Shown: positions 36,969 to 46,164, numbered from the stretch's first letter. The stretch: DNA of 64,000 nucleotides from Halorarum salinum (GCF_013402875.1 NZ_CP058579.1:496001-560000), one strand, 5' to 3'. Program-made: numbers and translations. The notes: a model not told the origin generated them from the sequence alone.

Positions 36969-37373
36969 ATGGTGGATTCGGAGCCAGCGGCCGAGGGGTC
37001 CGAGGTCGAACCGGTCGTGAAGCGCGCCGGGGACGTGGAGTACGCCGACGTCGGCGCGGCCGACGGGATGTCGCGGGGCGTGTTCCTCGACGAGTCGGAC
37101 GGCGCGCCGAACTTCGCGCTCCGGCGGTTCGTGCTCGACCCCGGAGCGTCGGTCCCCGAGCACACGAACGAGGTGGAACACGAACAGTACGTGCTGTCCG
37201 GAGAGTACACCGTGGGAATCGGCGAGGAGGAGTACACGGTCTCGGCGGGGGACGCGCTGCTGATCCCGGCCGGCGTCGTTCACTGGTACGGGAACGACTC
37301 CGAGGAGGAGGGGTCGTTCGTCTGCGTCGTGCCGAACGGCGACGACGCGATCGAACTGGTGGATTCCGCCTAG
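36969..37373 (+). CDS. Cupin-domain protein
   Basis: A 134-residue protein with one cupin barrel. Motif 1 is HTNEVEHEQYVLSGEYTVGIG (residues about 59 to 80; His and Glu metal ligands), and motif 2 is GDALLIPAGVVHWYGND. These small proteins bind metal and act as enzymes or sensors; the ligand cannot be told. An acidic start (MVDSEPAAEGSEVEP) precedes the barrel. The gene is divergent from the site-2 protease and is followed by the structured repeat. Confidence 0.85.
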   Translation: MVDSEPAAEGSEVEPVVKRAGDVEYADVGAADGMSRGVFLDESDGAPNFALRRFVLDPGASVPEHTNEVEHEQYVLSGEYTVGIGEEEYTVSAGDALLIPAGVVHWYGNDSEEEGSFVCVVPNGDDAIELVDSA

Positions 37374-37418
37374 GTTCCCGGTAGCGGTGACGAAGTGACC
37401 TCGAAAGCGCCCGGCCCG

Positions 37419-37753
37419 TTTCGGTCCCACCCTGCCGGATGGTCCGACCAGCGTCGTGTCTGCTTCCCCGCCCCTCCCCGGCGGGCGCGGCTCCCGGCGC
37501 CTCCGGCGCCGCTCGCGGTGCGCCCGCCGCATCCCCCCGACCATCGACCAGCAAACGTCACGTCCGACTACCCACGGCATGCACGTTCGGTAGTCGGACC
37601 CGCGTCGCTCGGCCGAATTTCGGCAGGGTGGGACTGAAAGGGGCCGCGGCTCTCGGCGAACCGCGGGCCCTCAAGCACCGCAGGAGTGAGGGCGAAGCCC
37701 GAACGACGAGGAGCGCAGAGCGGTCCGCGGAAGCCGAGAGCCGCGGCCCCTTT
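37419..37753. repeat. Structured GC-rich repeat with three inverted pairs
   Basis: Three inverted pairs occur in a gene-free 485-base gap. The pair 37419-37437 and 37621-37639 match in 18 of 19 positions and frame the left part. The pair 37562-37572 and 37589-37599 are perfect 11-base arms around 16 bases. The pair 37637-37657 and 37733-37753 are perfect 21-base arms around 75 bases. The right part (from 37621) shares its block order with copies at 24753 and, inverted, 52478. It is unlike any IS element here: I see no transposase. It may fold as RNA or as cruciform DNA. Confidence 0.7.
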
Positions 37754-37858
37754 CGAGCCGTTCCGACCAGTCCCGAAGACATTACGAAATCCATCAACGA
37801 CCCACGAGCAGAAGCCGAACGCCTGAAATAACACACCCGCCTACGAACCCCCAACGAC

Positions 37859-39895
37859 GTGTCCGAACAACTCCCGCAGGTCGAGACGCTGTTCCTCCAC
37901 CAGCAGGGCGACGAGTTCGCCGTCGCCGTCCGCCGGGGCGGCGAGCGGCGGCTCCGCGGCGTCCTCGAACTGAAGGAGACCGACGCGGGTCCCCGCCCCC
38001 GCCGGTTCCGGGTCAAGCGCGGCTCCGACGAGGAGCCCCGACAGCCCGACCAGTTCGTCGACCTCGCCAGGGCGGCCGAGCGCATCCGCATCTCCGAGCA
38101 GACCGCCCGGAGCGCGCGAAAGCGGCTCGACGAGATGCTCGACGCCTACCAGCTGGAGGCCGTGCAGGTGCGCACCTGCCGGTACTGCGCGAACGACGGG
38201 CGCTACTCGCCGATCACCGAGGAGACGGCGGTGAAGGCCGACCGCGACTTCATCTGCCGGGACTGCGCGACGCGGGAACTCGAGCGCGAGCTCTCCTACA
38301 AGGGCCAGTTCACCGGCGCCGCGCAGGACCGGCTGGAGGAACTCCTGCTCGAGGTCGGCGACCTCGACCGCATCACGAACCTGCTCCAGGGGAACCTCGA
38401 CCCCGACCTCACGAAGTTCGACACCATCTCCGCGACCGTCGACGAGATCGACCCGGTCAGGACGGACGAGCTGACCCTCCACCCCGCGCTCCAGGACCGC
38501 ACCGAGGACCGCTTCGAGGAGCTCCTCCCGGTCCAGAGCCTCTCCGTGCGCAACGGCCTGTTCGACGGCGACGACCAGCTCGTCGTGAGCGCGACGGCGA
38601 CGGGCAAGACCCTGGTCGGCGAACTCGCCGGCGTCAACAACGCCCTGAACGGGAACGGGAAGATGCTCTTCCTGGTCCCCCTCGTCGCGCTCGCGAACCA
38701 GAAGCACGAGGACTTCGAGGACCGCTACGGCGACGTGCTCGACGTGACGATCCGCGTCGGCGCCTCCCGCATCAACGACGACGGGAACCGGTTCGACCCG
38801 GACGCCGACGTCATCGTCGGCACCTACGAGGGCATCGACCACGCGCTCCGGACGGGCAAGGACATGGGCGAGGTCGGCACCGTGGTCATCGACGAGGTCC
38901 ACACCCTCAAGGAGGAGGGCCGGGGCCACCGCCTCGACGGGATGATCAGCCGCCTGAAACACTACACCGAGCGGCGGAACTCGCCGGCCCAGTGGGTGTA
39001 CCTCTCGGCGACCGTCGGCAACCCCGCGTGGCTCGCCGAGAACCTCGGCGCGACCCTGATCGAGTTCGAGGAGCGCCCGGTGCCCATCGAGCGCCACGTC
39101 ACCTTCGCCGACTCGCGCGAGAAGCTTCGCCTCGAGAACGACCTCGTGAAGCGCGCGTTCGACGGCAAGTCCTCCAAGGGCTACCGCGGGCAGACGATCG
39201 TCTTCACCAACTCCCGCCGCCGGTGTCACGAGATCTCCCGGAAGCTCGAGTACTCCTCGGCCCCCTACCACGCCGGCCTGGACTACAAGCGCCGCAAGAC
39301 GGTCGAGCGCAAGTTCGGGAACCAGGACCTCGCCGCAGTCGTCACGACCGCCGCGCTCGCCGCCGGGGTCGACTTCCCGGCCTCGCAGGTGATCTTCGAC
39401 ACGCTGGCGATGGGCATCGAGTGGCTCTCCGTCCAGGAGTTCGAGCAGATGCTCGGCCGCGCGGGCCGGCCGGACTACCACGACGAGGGCAAGGTCTACG
39501 CGCTCGTCGAACCCGACGCGGTCTACCACAACTCGATGGAGATGACCGAGGACGAGGTGGCGTTCAAGCTGCTGAAGGGCGAGATGGAGGACGTCCGGAC
39601 GGTGTACGACGAGTCGAGCGCCGCCGAGGAGACGCTGGCGAACGTCGTCGTCGCCGGCAAGCGCGCGAAGGCGCTGAACGACCGGATGCTCGGCGACGTG
39701 CCGACGACCCACGCGGTCGGCAGGCTGCTGGAGTGGGAGTTCATCGACGGCCTCTCGCCGACGCCGCTCGGCCGGGCAGTCACCCGGCACTTCCTCGCGC
39801 CCGACGACGCGTTCCGCATCCTCGACGGCATCCGGCGGGGCGCGACCGCGTACGACGTCGTCGCGGACATGGAACTGGCCGACCAGGAGCTGTAG
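37859..39895 (+). CDS. DEAD/DEAH-box superfamily II helicase
   Basis: A 678-residue helicase. The Walker A motif is VVSATATGKTLVGEL near residues 240 to 250, and the DEVH box is VVIDEVHTL near 345. SATVGNP is motif III and QMLGRAGRPDY is motif VI. The N-terminal domain (about 1 to 200) has a zinc ribbon, CRYCANDG and CRDCATREL. The layout resembles the archaeal Ski2/Hel308-related helicases. The start is GTG at 37859, with an AAATAAC box about 27 to 36 bases upstream. The gene is isolated, though the C-terminal domain expected from related helicases may be the separate gene at 34952. DNA or RNA as substrate is not settled. Confidence 0.9.
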   Translation: MSEQLPQVETLFLHQQGDEFAVAVRRGGERRLRGVLELKETDAGPRPRRFRVKRGSDEEPRQPDQFVDLARAAERIRISEQTARSARKRLDEMLDAYQLEAVQVRTCRYCANDGRYSPITEETAVKADRDFICRDCATRELERELSYKGQFTGAAQDRLEELLLEVGDLDRITNLLQGNLDPDLTKFDTISATVDEIDPVRTDELTLHPALQDRTEDRFEELLPVQSLSVRNGLFDGDDQLVVSATATGKTLVGELAGVNNALNGNGKMLFLVPLVALANQKHEDFEDRYGDVLDVTIRVGASRINDDGNRFDPDADVIVGTYEGIDHALRTGKDMGEVGTVVIDEVHTLKEEGRGHRLDGMISRLKHYTERRNSPAQWVYLSATVGNPAWLAENLGATLIEFEERPVPIERHVTFADSREKLRLENDLVKRAFDGKSSKGYRGQTIVFTNSRRRCHEISRKLEYSSAPYHAGLDYKRRKTVERKFGNQDLAAVVTTAALAAGVDFPASQVIFDTLAMGIEWLSVQEFEQMLGRAGRPDYHDEGKVYALVEPDAVYHNSMEMTEDEVAFKLLKGEMEDVRTVYDESSAAEETLANVVVAGKRAKALNDRMLGDVPTTHAVGRLLEWEFIDGLSPTPLGRAVTRHFLAPDDAFRILDGIRRGATAYDVVADMELADQEL

Positions 39896-39955
39896 CGAAG
39901 GGGCCGACCGATAGCGGGGGCGACGGATAGGGAGGGACGACGGGTGACGAACGGC

Positions 39956-41047
39956 CTACGGGTCGAACTCCCCGTCGACGATGCTGGCCCCGAGCCTCGC
40001 CACGTACTCCGTCCACGCGCCCTTCCCGGACTCGCCGCTCGCATCCAGCCGGTGCCGGTACAGGTCCTCCCAGACCGTCGCGAGTCCGAACGCCGCGTGC
40101 GCCAGGAAGAACCGTTCGTGCTCGAACGGGATGCCCGTCCGCTCCTCCCAGCGGGCCACCAGTTCGCGCCTGTCGGGGCCGCCCGGTTTCGCGGAGAACG
40201 GACAGAGCCCGGACCCGTTGACCGCCTCCAACCCCCGCATCGCGTCCCTCGAGTAGCTCCCCTCGAGCGCGTCGAGCGACGGCGTCGGGTCGCCGTCGTC
40301 GCGCCACCGCAACAGGAGGTAGCCCAGGTCGGTTCGCGGATCGCCGAGCGTCGCGGTCTCCCAGTCGAGACCGCCGGCGAGTTGGGGGTCCTCCGTCCCG
40401 GCGAACAGCACGTTGCCGGGTCTGTAGTCGCCGTGGACGAGTGCCGTCACCGGCTCCGAGGGCGGGTTCTCCCGAAGCCAGTCGCCGACCGAGCGAAGCG
40501 TCGGGAGGTCACGGCCCGTCACGTCCGTCGCCGCGTCGAGGCGGTCGGCGGCGCGAACGACCTGCTCCAGCGGCGGTTTCCGCTCGCAGACGCCCTCGAA
40601 CGGCTCGACGTCCAGCGTGTTGATGTCGGCGAGCGTGTCGGTCAGGAGACGGGCCACCCGGCTCCGGGCGCCCGGGTCGCGGAACCGCTCGGGGAGGTCG
40701 GTCCCCAGCGGGATCGGCTCGCCGTCGAGGTGCGTGGTGACGACGAACGCGTCCCCCACGATCGAGTCGTCCTCGCGGAACAGGACCGGCGTCTGCGTCG
40801 GTATCGCGGCGTCCTGGAGCCTCTGTAGCACCCGATACTCCTGCTCCAGGTCGTTGAACGGGTCCGTCTTCCGCAGCCCGTTCGGTCGGTGCAGAACGTA
40901 CGCCCGCTCGTCGTCGGGGGTCGAGATCGCGACGATCAGGTTCAGTTTGTCGCTGAGCACCTCCGTGTCGGTCACCTCGACGTCCAACTCCGTCGAGAGG
41001 TACGCCGCGAGTTCGGCGCGATCGACGCCGTGCCCGACCCCGTCCAT
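39956..41047 (-). CDS. Aminoglycoside/choline-kinase-like phosphotransferase
   Basis: A 363-residue kinase-fold protein. The catalytic loop is ALVHGDYRPGNVLF (near residue 212 to 225), and the metal-binding segment is GLDWETATLGDPRTDLGYLLL (near 238 to 258). An ATP-binding N-lobe precedes them. Members of this APH/ACAD10-like group phosphorylate small alcohols or amines, and many are annotated as antibiotic resistance by fold only; an actual aminoglycoside role is unlikely in archaea. The ATG at 41047 is in the divergent spacer shared with the permease gene. Confidence 0.85.
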   Translation of the reverse strand: MDGVGHGVDRAELAAYLSTELDVEVTDTEVLSDKLNLIVAISTPDDERAYVLHRPNGLRKTDPFNDLEQEYRVLQRLQDAAIPTQTPVLFREDDSIVGDAFVVTTHLDGEPIPLGTDLPERFRDPGARSRVARLLTDTLADINTLDVEPFEGVCERKPPLEQVVRAADRLDAATDVTGRDLPTLRSVGDWLRENPPSEPVTALVHGDYRPGNVLFAGTEDPQLAGGLDWETATLGDPRTDLGYLLLRWRDDGDPTPSLDALEGSYSRDAMRGLEAVNGSGLCPFSAKPGGPDRRELVARWEERTGIPFEHERFFLAHAAFGLATVWEDLYRHRLDASGESGKGAWTEYVARLGASIVDGEFDP

Positions 41048-41225
41048 ACCCCTCCGACCGCGTCGCCCGGAAAAAGGCTCCCGGTGGTGTGGGACGGCGT
41101 TGCGGTCGCGGTCGACGTGCCCCGCCGCCCCGTTTCGATCCCGTGTCCGTTCAGTCGGAATCCGTCCTGATCCGTCCCGACCCCGTTCCCACACCCTTTT
41201 GCCGTCACCCATCGTCCGACCGCCC

Positions 41226-43088
41226 GTGCCGGTCGCCCCCGAGATACTGCTGATACTCGTGCTCGTCCTCGGGGTGCTGGTGCTGTTCGTGACGGAGCCG
41301 GTTCCGGTGGACGTCACGGCGCTCGGCCTGCTGGTCACGTTGCTGCTCGTCGGGCCGGTGTCGACGGCGCTCGCGGACGCCGGCCTCGTCGCCGGGTCGG
41401 TCGAACTCGTCTCCGTCGAGGAGGGGCTCTCGGGGTTCGCGAACGCCGCGACGCTGACGGTCCTCGCCATGTTCGTCCTCAGCGAGGGCGTCAGGCGGAC
41501 GGGCGTCGTCCAGCGGCTCGGCGCCCTCATCTCGCGGCTCACCGGGGGCGACGAGTCCCGACAGCTCGGGGCGACCATCGGGCTCGTCGGTCCGGTCTCC
41601 GGGCTCATCAACAACACCGCCGCGGTCGCCGTGCTCCTCCCGATGGTGACCGATCTCGCCGACCGCGGGGGGACCTCACCCTCGAAGCTCCTGCTGCCGC
41701 TGTCGTACGCCTCGATGGTCGGCGGGACGCTCACGCTCATCGGCACCTCGACGAACATCCTCGCCTCGGACCTGTACGCCCGGCTCGCGCCGGAGGCGAT
41801 CGCCCGCGAGTTCCGCATGTTCGAGTTCCTCCCGCTCGGCGCCGTCCTGCTGGTCATCGGCTCGGTCTACCTGCTCACGGTCGGCCGCTGGCTCACGCCC
41901 GCGAGGATCGAACCGCGCGCGGACCTGACCGAGGAGTTCGAGATGGCCGAGTACCTCACCGAGGCCGTCGTCCGGGCGGACTCCCCCCTCGTCGGACGGC
42001 GCGTCGAGAGCGTCCTCGAGGACACGACGTTCGACGTCGACCTCGTCCAGCTCATCCGCGACAGGCGCGTGTTCCTCGAGCCGCTCGGGCAGAAGGAGAT
42101 CCAGGCCGGCGACGTGTTCGCCGTCCGCACCGATCGGGCCACGCTGGTCGACCTGCTCGACGTGGAGGGGCTCGACCTCGTCCCCGAGGCGACCGTGGCC
42201 GAGGAGGACCTCGAGGCCGCGCCCGGGCCCAAGAACCTCGTCGAGGTCGTCGTCGCCCCCGGCTCCTCGCTCGTCGGAGAGTCGCTCGCGACCGCGCGCT
42301 TCCGGCAGCGCTACGACGCGACGGTGCTCGCGCTCCGGCGCGGCGGGGAACTCATCCGCCAGCGGATGGACGACGTGCCGCTCCGCGTGGGGGACACGCT
42401 GCTCGTGCAGGCGTCGGCGGACTCGCTCGAACGGCTCGACGCCAACCGGAACTTCATCGTCGCCCAGGAGGTCGAACGCCACGACTACCGCGAGTCGAGG
42501 ACGCCGGTCGCCGTCGGCATCGTCGGCCTCGTCGTCGCGCTCGCCGCGCTGGGCGTCATGCCCATCGTCGTCTCCGCGCTCGCGGGCGCGCTGGCGATGG
42601 TACTCACGGGCTGTCTCCGCCCGCCGGAGGTGTACGAGGCGGTCCAGTGGGACGTCATCTTCCTGCTCGCGGGCGTCATCCCGCTGGGCATCGCCATGGA
42701 GTCCTCGGGCGCGGCGGGACTGCTCGCCGACGCGGTGGTCGCCGCCGGCGACGTGCTCCCGCCGCTGCTCCTGCTCGGCGTCTTCTACGTCGTCACGGCG
42801 CTGCTGACGAACGTCGTCTCGAACAACGCGAGCGTCGTGCTGATGATCCCCGTCGCCATCGAGGCGGCGGAAACGCTCGGCGCGAACCCGCTCGCGTTCG
42901 CGATGGCGGTCACCTTCGCGGCCAGCACCGCGTTCATGACGCCGGTCGGCTACCAGACGAACCTGTTCGTCTACGGCCCCGGCGGGTACAAGTTCACGGA
43001 CTACGTGCGCGTGGGCGGGCCGCTGCAGGCCATCTTCGCCGTGGTGACGACGATCGGCGTGGACTACTTCTTCGGGTTGGGGATGTAG
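41226..43088 (+). CDS. SLC13/DASS-type permease with two TrkA-C domains
   Basis: A 620-residue membrane protein with about 10 to 12 helices in two blocks (about 1 to 215 and 410 to 620). Between them lie two RCK_C (TrkA-C) domains at about 230 to 310 and 330 to 390. The transport signature includes LINNTAAVAVLLPMV and, in the second half, NVVSNNASVVLMIP, the paired SNT/TNT-like motifs. Members transport dicarboxylates, sulfate or other anions with Na+. The start is GTG at 41226, with a CCTTTTGC box at about 41195 to 41201. The substrate cannot be told. Confidence 0.9.
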   Translation: MPVAPEILLILVLVLGVLVLFVTEPVPVDVTALGLLVTLLLVGPVSTALADAGLVAGSVELVSVEEGLSGFANAATLTVLAMFVLSEGVRRTGVVQRLGALISRLTGGDESRQLGATIGLVGPVSGLINNTAAVAVLLPMVTDLADRGGTSPSKLLLPLSYASMVGGTLTLIGTSTNILASDLYARLAPEAIAREFRMFEFLPLGAVLLVIGSVYLLTVGRWLTPARIEPRADLTEEFEMAEYLTEAVVRADSPLVGRRVESVLEDTTFDVDLVQLIRDRRVFLEPLGQKEIQAGDVFAVRTDRATLVDLLDVEGLDLVPEATVAEEDLEAAPGPKNLVEVVVAPGSSLVGESLATARFRQRYDATVLALRRGGELIRQRMDDVPLRVGDTLLVQASADSLERLDANRNFIVAQEVERHDYRESRTPVAVGIVGLVVALAALGVMPIVVSALAGALAMVLTGCLRPPEVYEAVQWDVIFLLAGVIPLGIAMESSGAAGLLADAVVAAGDVLPPLLLLGVFYVVTALLTNVVSNNASVVLMIPVAIEAAETLGANPLAFAMAVTFAASTAFMTPVGYQTNLFVYGPGGYKFTDYVRVGGPLQAIFAVVTTIGVDYFFGLGM

Positions 43089-43156
43089 GACTCGGCGGTC
43101 GGCGAGCGGTCGGAACGAAACGCTTACCCACAGTTCGACCTCAAGAATAGACGCAA

Positions 43157-43229
43157 GGGACCGTGGGGTAACCTGGTAACCTTCGAGCCTTGGGTGCTCG
43201 TGCTCTTAGTTCAAATCTGAGCGGTCCCA
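43157..43229 (+). tRNA. tRNA-Pro (TGG anticodon)
   Basis: The acceptor stem is GGGACCG with CGGTCCC, followed by discriminator A (43229). The anticodon stem is CGAGC/GCTCG around loop CTTGGGT (43189 to 43195), with the anticodon TGG at 43191 to 43193. The T-arm has CTTAG and CTGAG around TTCAAAT. No intron and no encoded CCA. The spacer upstream contains an AT-rich promoter-like run near 43117 to 43127. An endonuclease-like remnant follows the tRNA by 109 bases. Confidence 0.93.
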
Positions 43230-43338
43230 CTTTCCGCTGCCGACGGACCCGGACGGTCCGTGGTGTCCCTCGACCGGGTTCGCATCGCCGTTCGTCCCGT
43301 CACGTGTGTAGAAATGCGAACACGACCCAGTCCGCCCG

Positions 43339-43680
43339 ATGGGTCCGCTCGACGAACTGGCAACACACGAGAAGGGCGATCACACCGAAGCCGTCGTGAT
43401 TTCGGAACTGAAACGACGGGGAGTATCGGTGTGTGCCCCGTTCGGAGACAACGACCGGTACGATCTCATCGCCGAGTCCGCGGAGTCCCTGTTCAGGCTA
43501 CAGGTGAAAACCGGCTGGCTTCGTGAGGTGGTGGTCGAATTTAGCGGTCAATCACAGCACGTGAACGCCGCCGGGAACACATACAAACCGTACGAGGACG
43601 ACGTCGACTTCTTCGTCGTCTACTGCCACGAGCTCGATTCGATGTATCTAGTAGCGGAGGACGCGTTCGACACCGGCTAG
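43339..43680 (+). CDS. PD-(D/E)XK nuclease-like protein (group I intron endonuclease fold)
   Basis: A 113-residue protein with the PD-(D/E)XK pattern. Glu17 lies in the first helix (KGDHTEAVVISEL), Asp42 in NDRYDLIAES, and Q-x-K at 55 to 57 in LFRLQVKTG. The signature PFGDNDRYDL is typical of the small group-I-intron-associated endonuclease family. It seems short at the C-terminal end compared with about 150 residues in other members, ending shortly after FFVVYCHELDSMYLV. It lies between tRNA-Pro and mcm and could be a domesticated or decaying element. The ATG at 43339 has a promoter-like AT stretch at about 43307 to 43316. Confidence 0.75.
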   Translation: MGPLDELATHEKGDHTEAVVISELKRRGVSVCAPFGDNDRYDLIAESAESLFRLQVKTGWLREVVVEFSGQSQHVNAAGNTYKPYEDDVDFFVVYCHELDSMYLVAEDAFDTG

Positions 43681-43759
43681 CTCGCCACCCCCTCGAACCC
43701 CCCTTCAGTTCCGGTGGAAGGCGATACTTCTTACCCCGGGAGGCAGTAACTCCGTCCCA

Positions 43760-45871
43760 ATGAGCCAGATGGAGCGCCAGGAACTCGACCAGTTCCTGAG
43801 TTTCTACCGCACGTACTACGGCGACGACATCGCGTCGCTCGCCCAGCGGTACCCCAAGGAGCAACGCTCGCTCCACGTCGAGTACGACGACCTCTACACG
43901 TTCGACGCGGACCTCGCCGAGCGCTACCTCCAGCACCCCGAGGACATGCAGCGCGTGGCCGAGGAGGCCCTCCGGACCTACGACCTCCCGGTCGACATCT
44001 CGCTCGGGCAGGCCCACGTTCGGATGCGCGGCCTGCCGCGCGAGCGCACCATCGACATCCGAAACATCCGGGTGCAGGACGACCACATCGGGTCGATGGT
44101 CGCCGTCCAGGGCATCGTCCGGAAGGCGACCGACGTGCGCCCGAAGGTGACCGAGGCGGCCTTCGAGTGCCAGCGGTGCGGGACGATGACCTACATCCCG
44201 CAGGCCGACTCCGGGTTCCAGGAGCCACACGAGTGCCAGGGCTGTGAGCGCCAGGGGCCGTTCCGGGTGAACCACGACCAGTCCGAGTTCATCGACTCCC
44301 AGAAGCTCCGGGTCCAGGAGTCGCCCGAGGGGCTGCGCGGCGGGGAGACACCCCAGAGCATCGACGTGAACCTCGAGGACGACGTCTGCGGGGCGGTGAC
44401 GCCGGGCGACCACGTGACGGTCGCGGGCGTGCTCCACATCGAGCAGGTCACCTCCGGTCAGGAGAAGACGAACATCTTCGACCTGTACATGGACGGCGTC
44501 TCGGTCGTCATCGAGGACGAGGAGTTCGAGGACATGGACATCACCGACGAGGACAAGGAGGAGATCTACGAGCTCTCCAACCGCGAGGACATCTACGAGG
44601 AGATGGTCGGCTCCATCGCGCCGTCCATCTACGGTTACGACCAGGAGAAGCTCGCGATGATCCTCCAGCTGTTCTCGGGCGTGACCAAGCACCTGCCCGA
44701 CGGCTCGCGCATCCGCGGCGACCTCCACATGCTCCTCATCGGGGACCCCGGCACGGGGAAGTCACAGATGCTCTCGTACATCCGGCACATCGCGCCGCGC
44801 TCCGTCTACACCTCCGGGAAGGGTTCCTCCTCGGCCGGTCTCACCGCCGCAGCGGTCCGCGACGACTTCGGCGACGGCCAGCAGTGGACCCTGGAGGCCG
44901 GCGCGCTCGTACTGGCTGACAAGGGGATCGCCGCCGTCGACGAGCTGGACAAGATGCGTTCGGAGGACCGCTCCGCGATGCACGAGGGGCTCGAGCAGCA
45001 GCAGATCTCCGTCTCCAAGGCCGGCATCAACGCCACCCTCAAGAGCCGGTGTTCGCTGCTCGGCGCGGCGAACCCGAAGTACGGCCGCTTCGACCAGTAC
45101 GAGCCCATCGGCGAGCAGATCGACCTCGAACCGGCGCTCATCTCCCGGTTCGACCTCATCTTCACCGTCACCGACCAGCCCGACCCGGACCACGACGCGA
45201 AGCTCGCGGAACACATCATCACCACGAACTACGCGGGCGAGCTGAACACCCAGCGCGAGAAGGTGACGAACTCGGAGTACACCTCCGAGGAGGTCGAGAA
45301 CGTCACCGAGGAGGTCGCGCCGGTCATCGAGGCGGACCTGCTCCGGAAGTACATCGCGTACGCGAAGCGGAACTGCTACCCGACGATGACCGACGAGGCG
45401 AAGGAGGCCATCCGCGACTTCTACGTCGACCTCCGCTCGAAGGGCGCCGACGAGGACGCCCCCGTTCCGGTCACCGCCCGGAAGCTGGAGGCGCTCGTCC
45501 GGCTCTCGGAGGCGAGCGCGCGCGTTCGCCTCTCGGACACGGTCGAACGCCAGGACGCCGATCGCGTCATCGAGATCGTCCGGTCGTGCCTGCAGGACAT
45601 CGGCGTCGACCCCGAGACGGGCCAGTTCGACGCGGACGTGGTCGAGACGGGCACCTCGAAGACCCAGCGCGACCGCATCAAGGGGATCAAGGACCTCATC
45701 TCGAGCCTCTCGGAGGAGTACGACGACGAGCCGGGCGCACCCGTCGAACAGATCCTCGAACGGGCCGACGAGGTCGGCATGGACCCGGACAAGGCCGAAC
45801 AGGAGATCGAGAGCCTTCGCCGGAAGGGCGAGGTGTACGAGCCGCAGAACGGCTACATCAGGACGACGTGA
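43760..45871 (+). CDS. mcm: MCM replicative DNA helicase
   Basis: A 703-residue MCM protein, the hexameric helicase of archaeal replication. Its N-terminal part (about 1 to 260) has the zinc cysteines CQRC and CQGC near residues 136 to 157 and the OB-fold segment VAVQGIVRKATDVRPKV. The AAA+ core has Walker A GDPGTGKS (near 331), Walker B ADKGIAAVDELDKM, and the arginine finger region LISRFDLIF. A C-terminal winged-helix part ends the protein. No intein is present, although haloarchaeal MCMs often have one. A coupled downstream gene (stop and start overlap) begins at 45871. Confidence 0.97.
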   Translation: MSQMERQELDQFLSFYRTYYGDDIASLAQRYPKEQRSLHVEYDDLYTFDADLAERYLQHPEDMQRVAEEALRTYDLPVDISLGQAHVRMRGLPRERTIDIRNIRVQDDHIGSMVAVQGIVRKATDVRPKVTEAAFECQRCGTMTYIPQADSGFQEPHECQGCERQGPFRVNHDQSEFIDSQKLRVQESPEGLRGGETPQSIDVNLEDDVCGAVTPGDHVTVAGVLHIEQVTSGQEKTNIFDLYMDGVSVVIEDEEFEDMDITDEDKEEIYELSNREDIYEEMVGSIAPSIYGYDQEKLAMILQLFSGVTKHLPDGSRIRGDLHMLLIGDPGTGKSQMLSYIRHIAPRSVYTSGKGSSSAGLTAAAVRDDFGDGQQWTLEAGALVLADKGIAAVDELDKMRSEDRSAMHEGLEQQQISVSKAGINATLKSRCSLLGAANPKYGRFDQYEPIGEQIDLEPALISRFDLIFTVTDQPDPDHDAKLAEHIITTNYAGELNTQREKVTNSEYTSEEVENVTEEVAPVIEADLLRKYIAYAKRNCYPTMTDEAKEAIRDFYVDLRSKGADEDAPVPVTARKLEALVRLSEASARVRLSDTVERQDADRVIEIVRSCLQDIGVDPETGQFDADVVETGTSKTQRDRIKGIKDLISSLSEEYDDEPGAPVEQILERADEVGMDPDKAEQEIESLRRKGEVYEPQNGYIRTT

Positions 45872-46164
45872 TGGATCGGATCTCCGCGCTCCGGAACGTC
45901 GAAGACGCCCTCAGGGAGTTCGAGGAGGGCGAGGCCGACCTCGCGGAGACCGAACGCCGCGTCGGCACCGTGCTCCGGACGTTCGCGACCGAGTTCGAGA
46001 CGCCGGGGAAGCGAGCGTACCGCGCCGTCGTCGGCGGGAGCGACGGGGGCGACGCCGATGCGGGCACCGTCGTCGTCGCATCCTCGCCCGCGGAGGCCCG
46101 CGAGCGCGCCGGGACGCTCGCCGACCGGGACCCGGCGGAGGTGACCGTCGAGCCCCTCGAGTGA
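45871..46164 (+). CDS. Small acidic protein coupled to mcm
   Basis: A 97-residue protein that begins MDRISALRNVEDALREFEEGEADLAE. Its first half is helical and acidic; the second has a beta hairpin with GTVVVASSPAEARERAG. The ATG at 45871 overlaps the TGA of mcm by one base, so it is translationally coupled to the helicase. I recognise no domain; it could bind MCM or DNA. Confidence 0.75.
   Translation: MDRISALRNVEDALREFEEGEADLAETERRVGTVLRTFATEFETPGKRAYRAVVGGSDGGDADAGTVVVASSPAEARERAGTLADRDPAEVTVEPLE

Noticed and set aside
39956-41047. Aminoglycoside resistance gene
   Set aside because: The fold is APH-like, but archaeal ribosome and context make antibiotic resistance unlikely. Only a small-molecule kinase-like call is supported.
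43157-43229. Integrated element using tRNA-Pro as attachment site
   Set aside because: No integrase gene and no clear second copy of the tRNA 3' end were found in the window. The nuclease remnant alone does not prove integration.
43760-45871. Possible intein in MCM
   Set aside because: Haloarchaeal MCMs often have inteins, but this one is 703 residues with unbroken Walker A and arginine-finger segments, so none is present.
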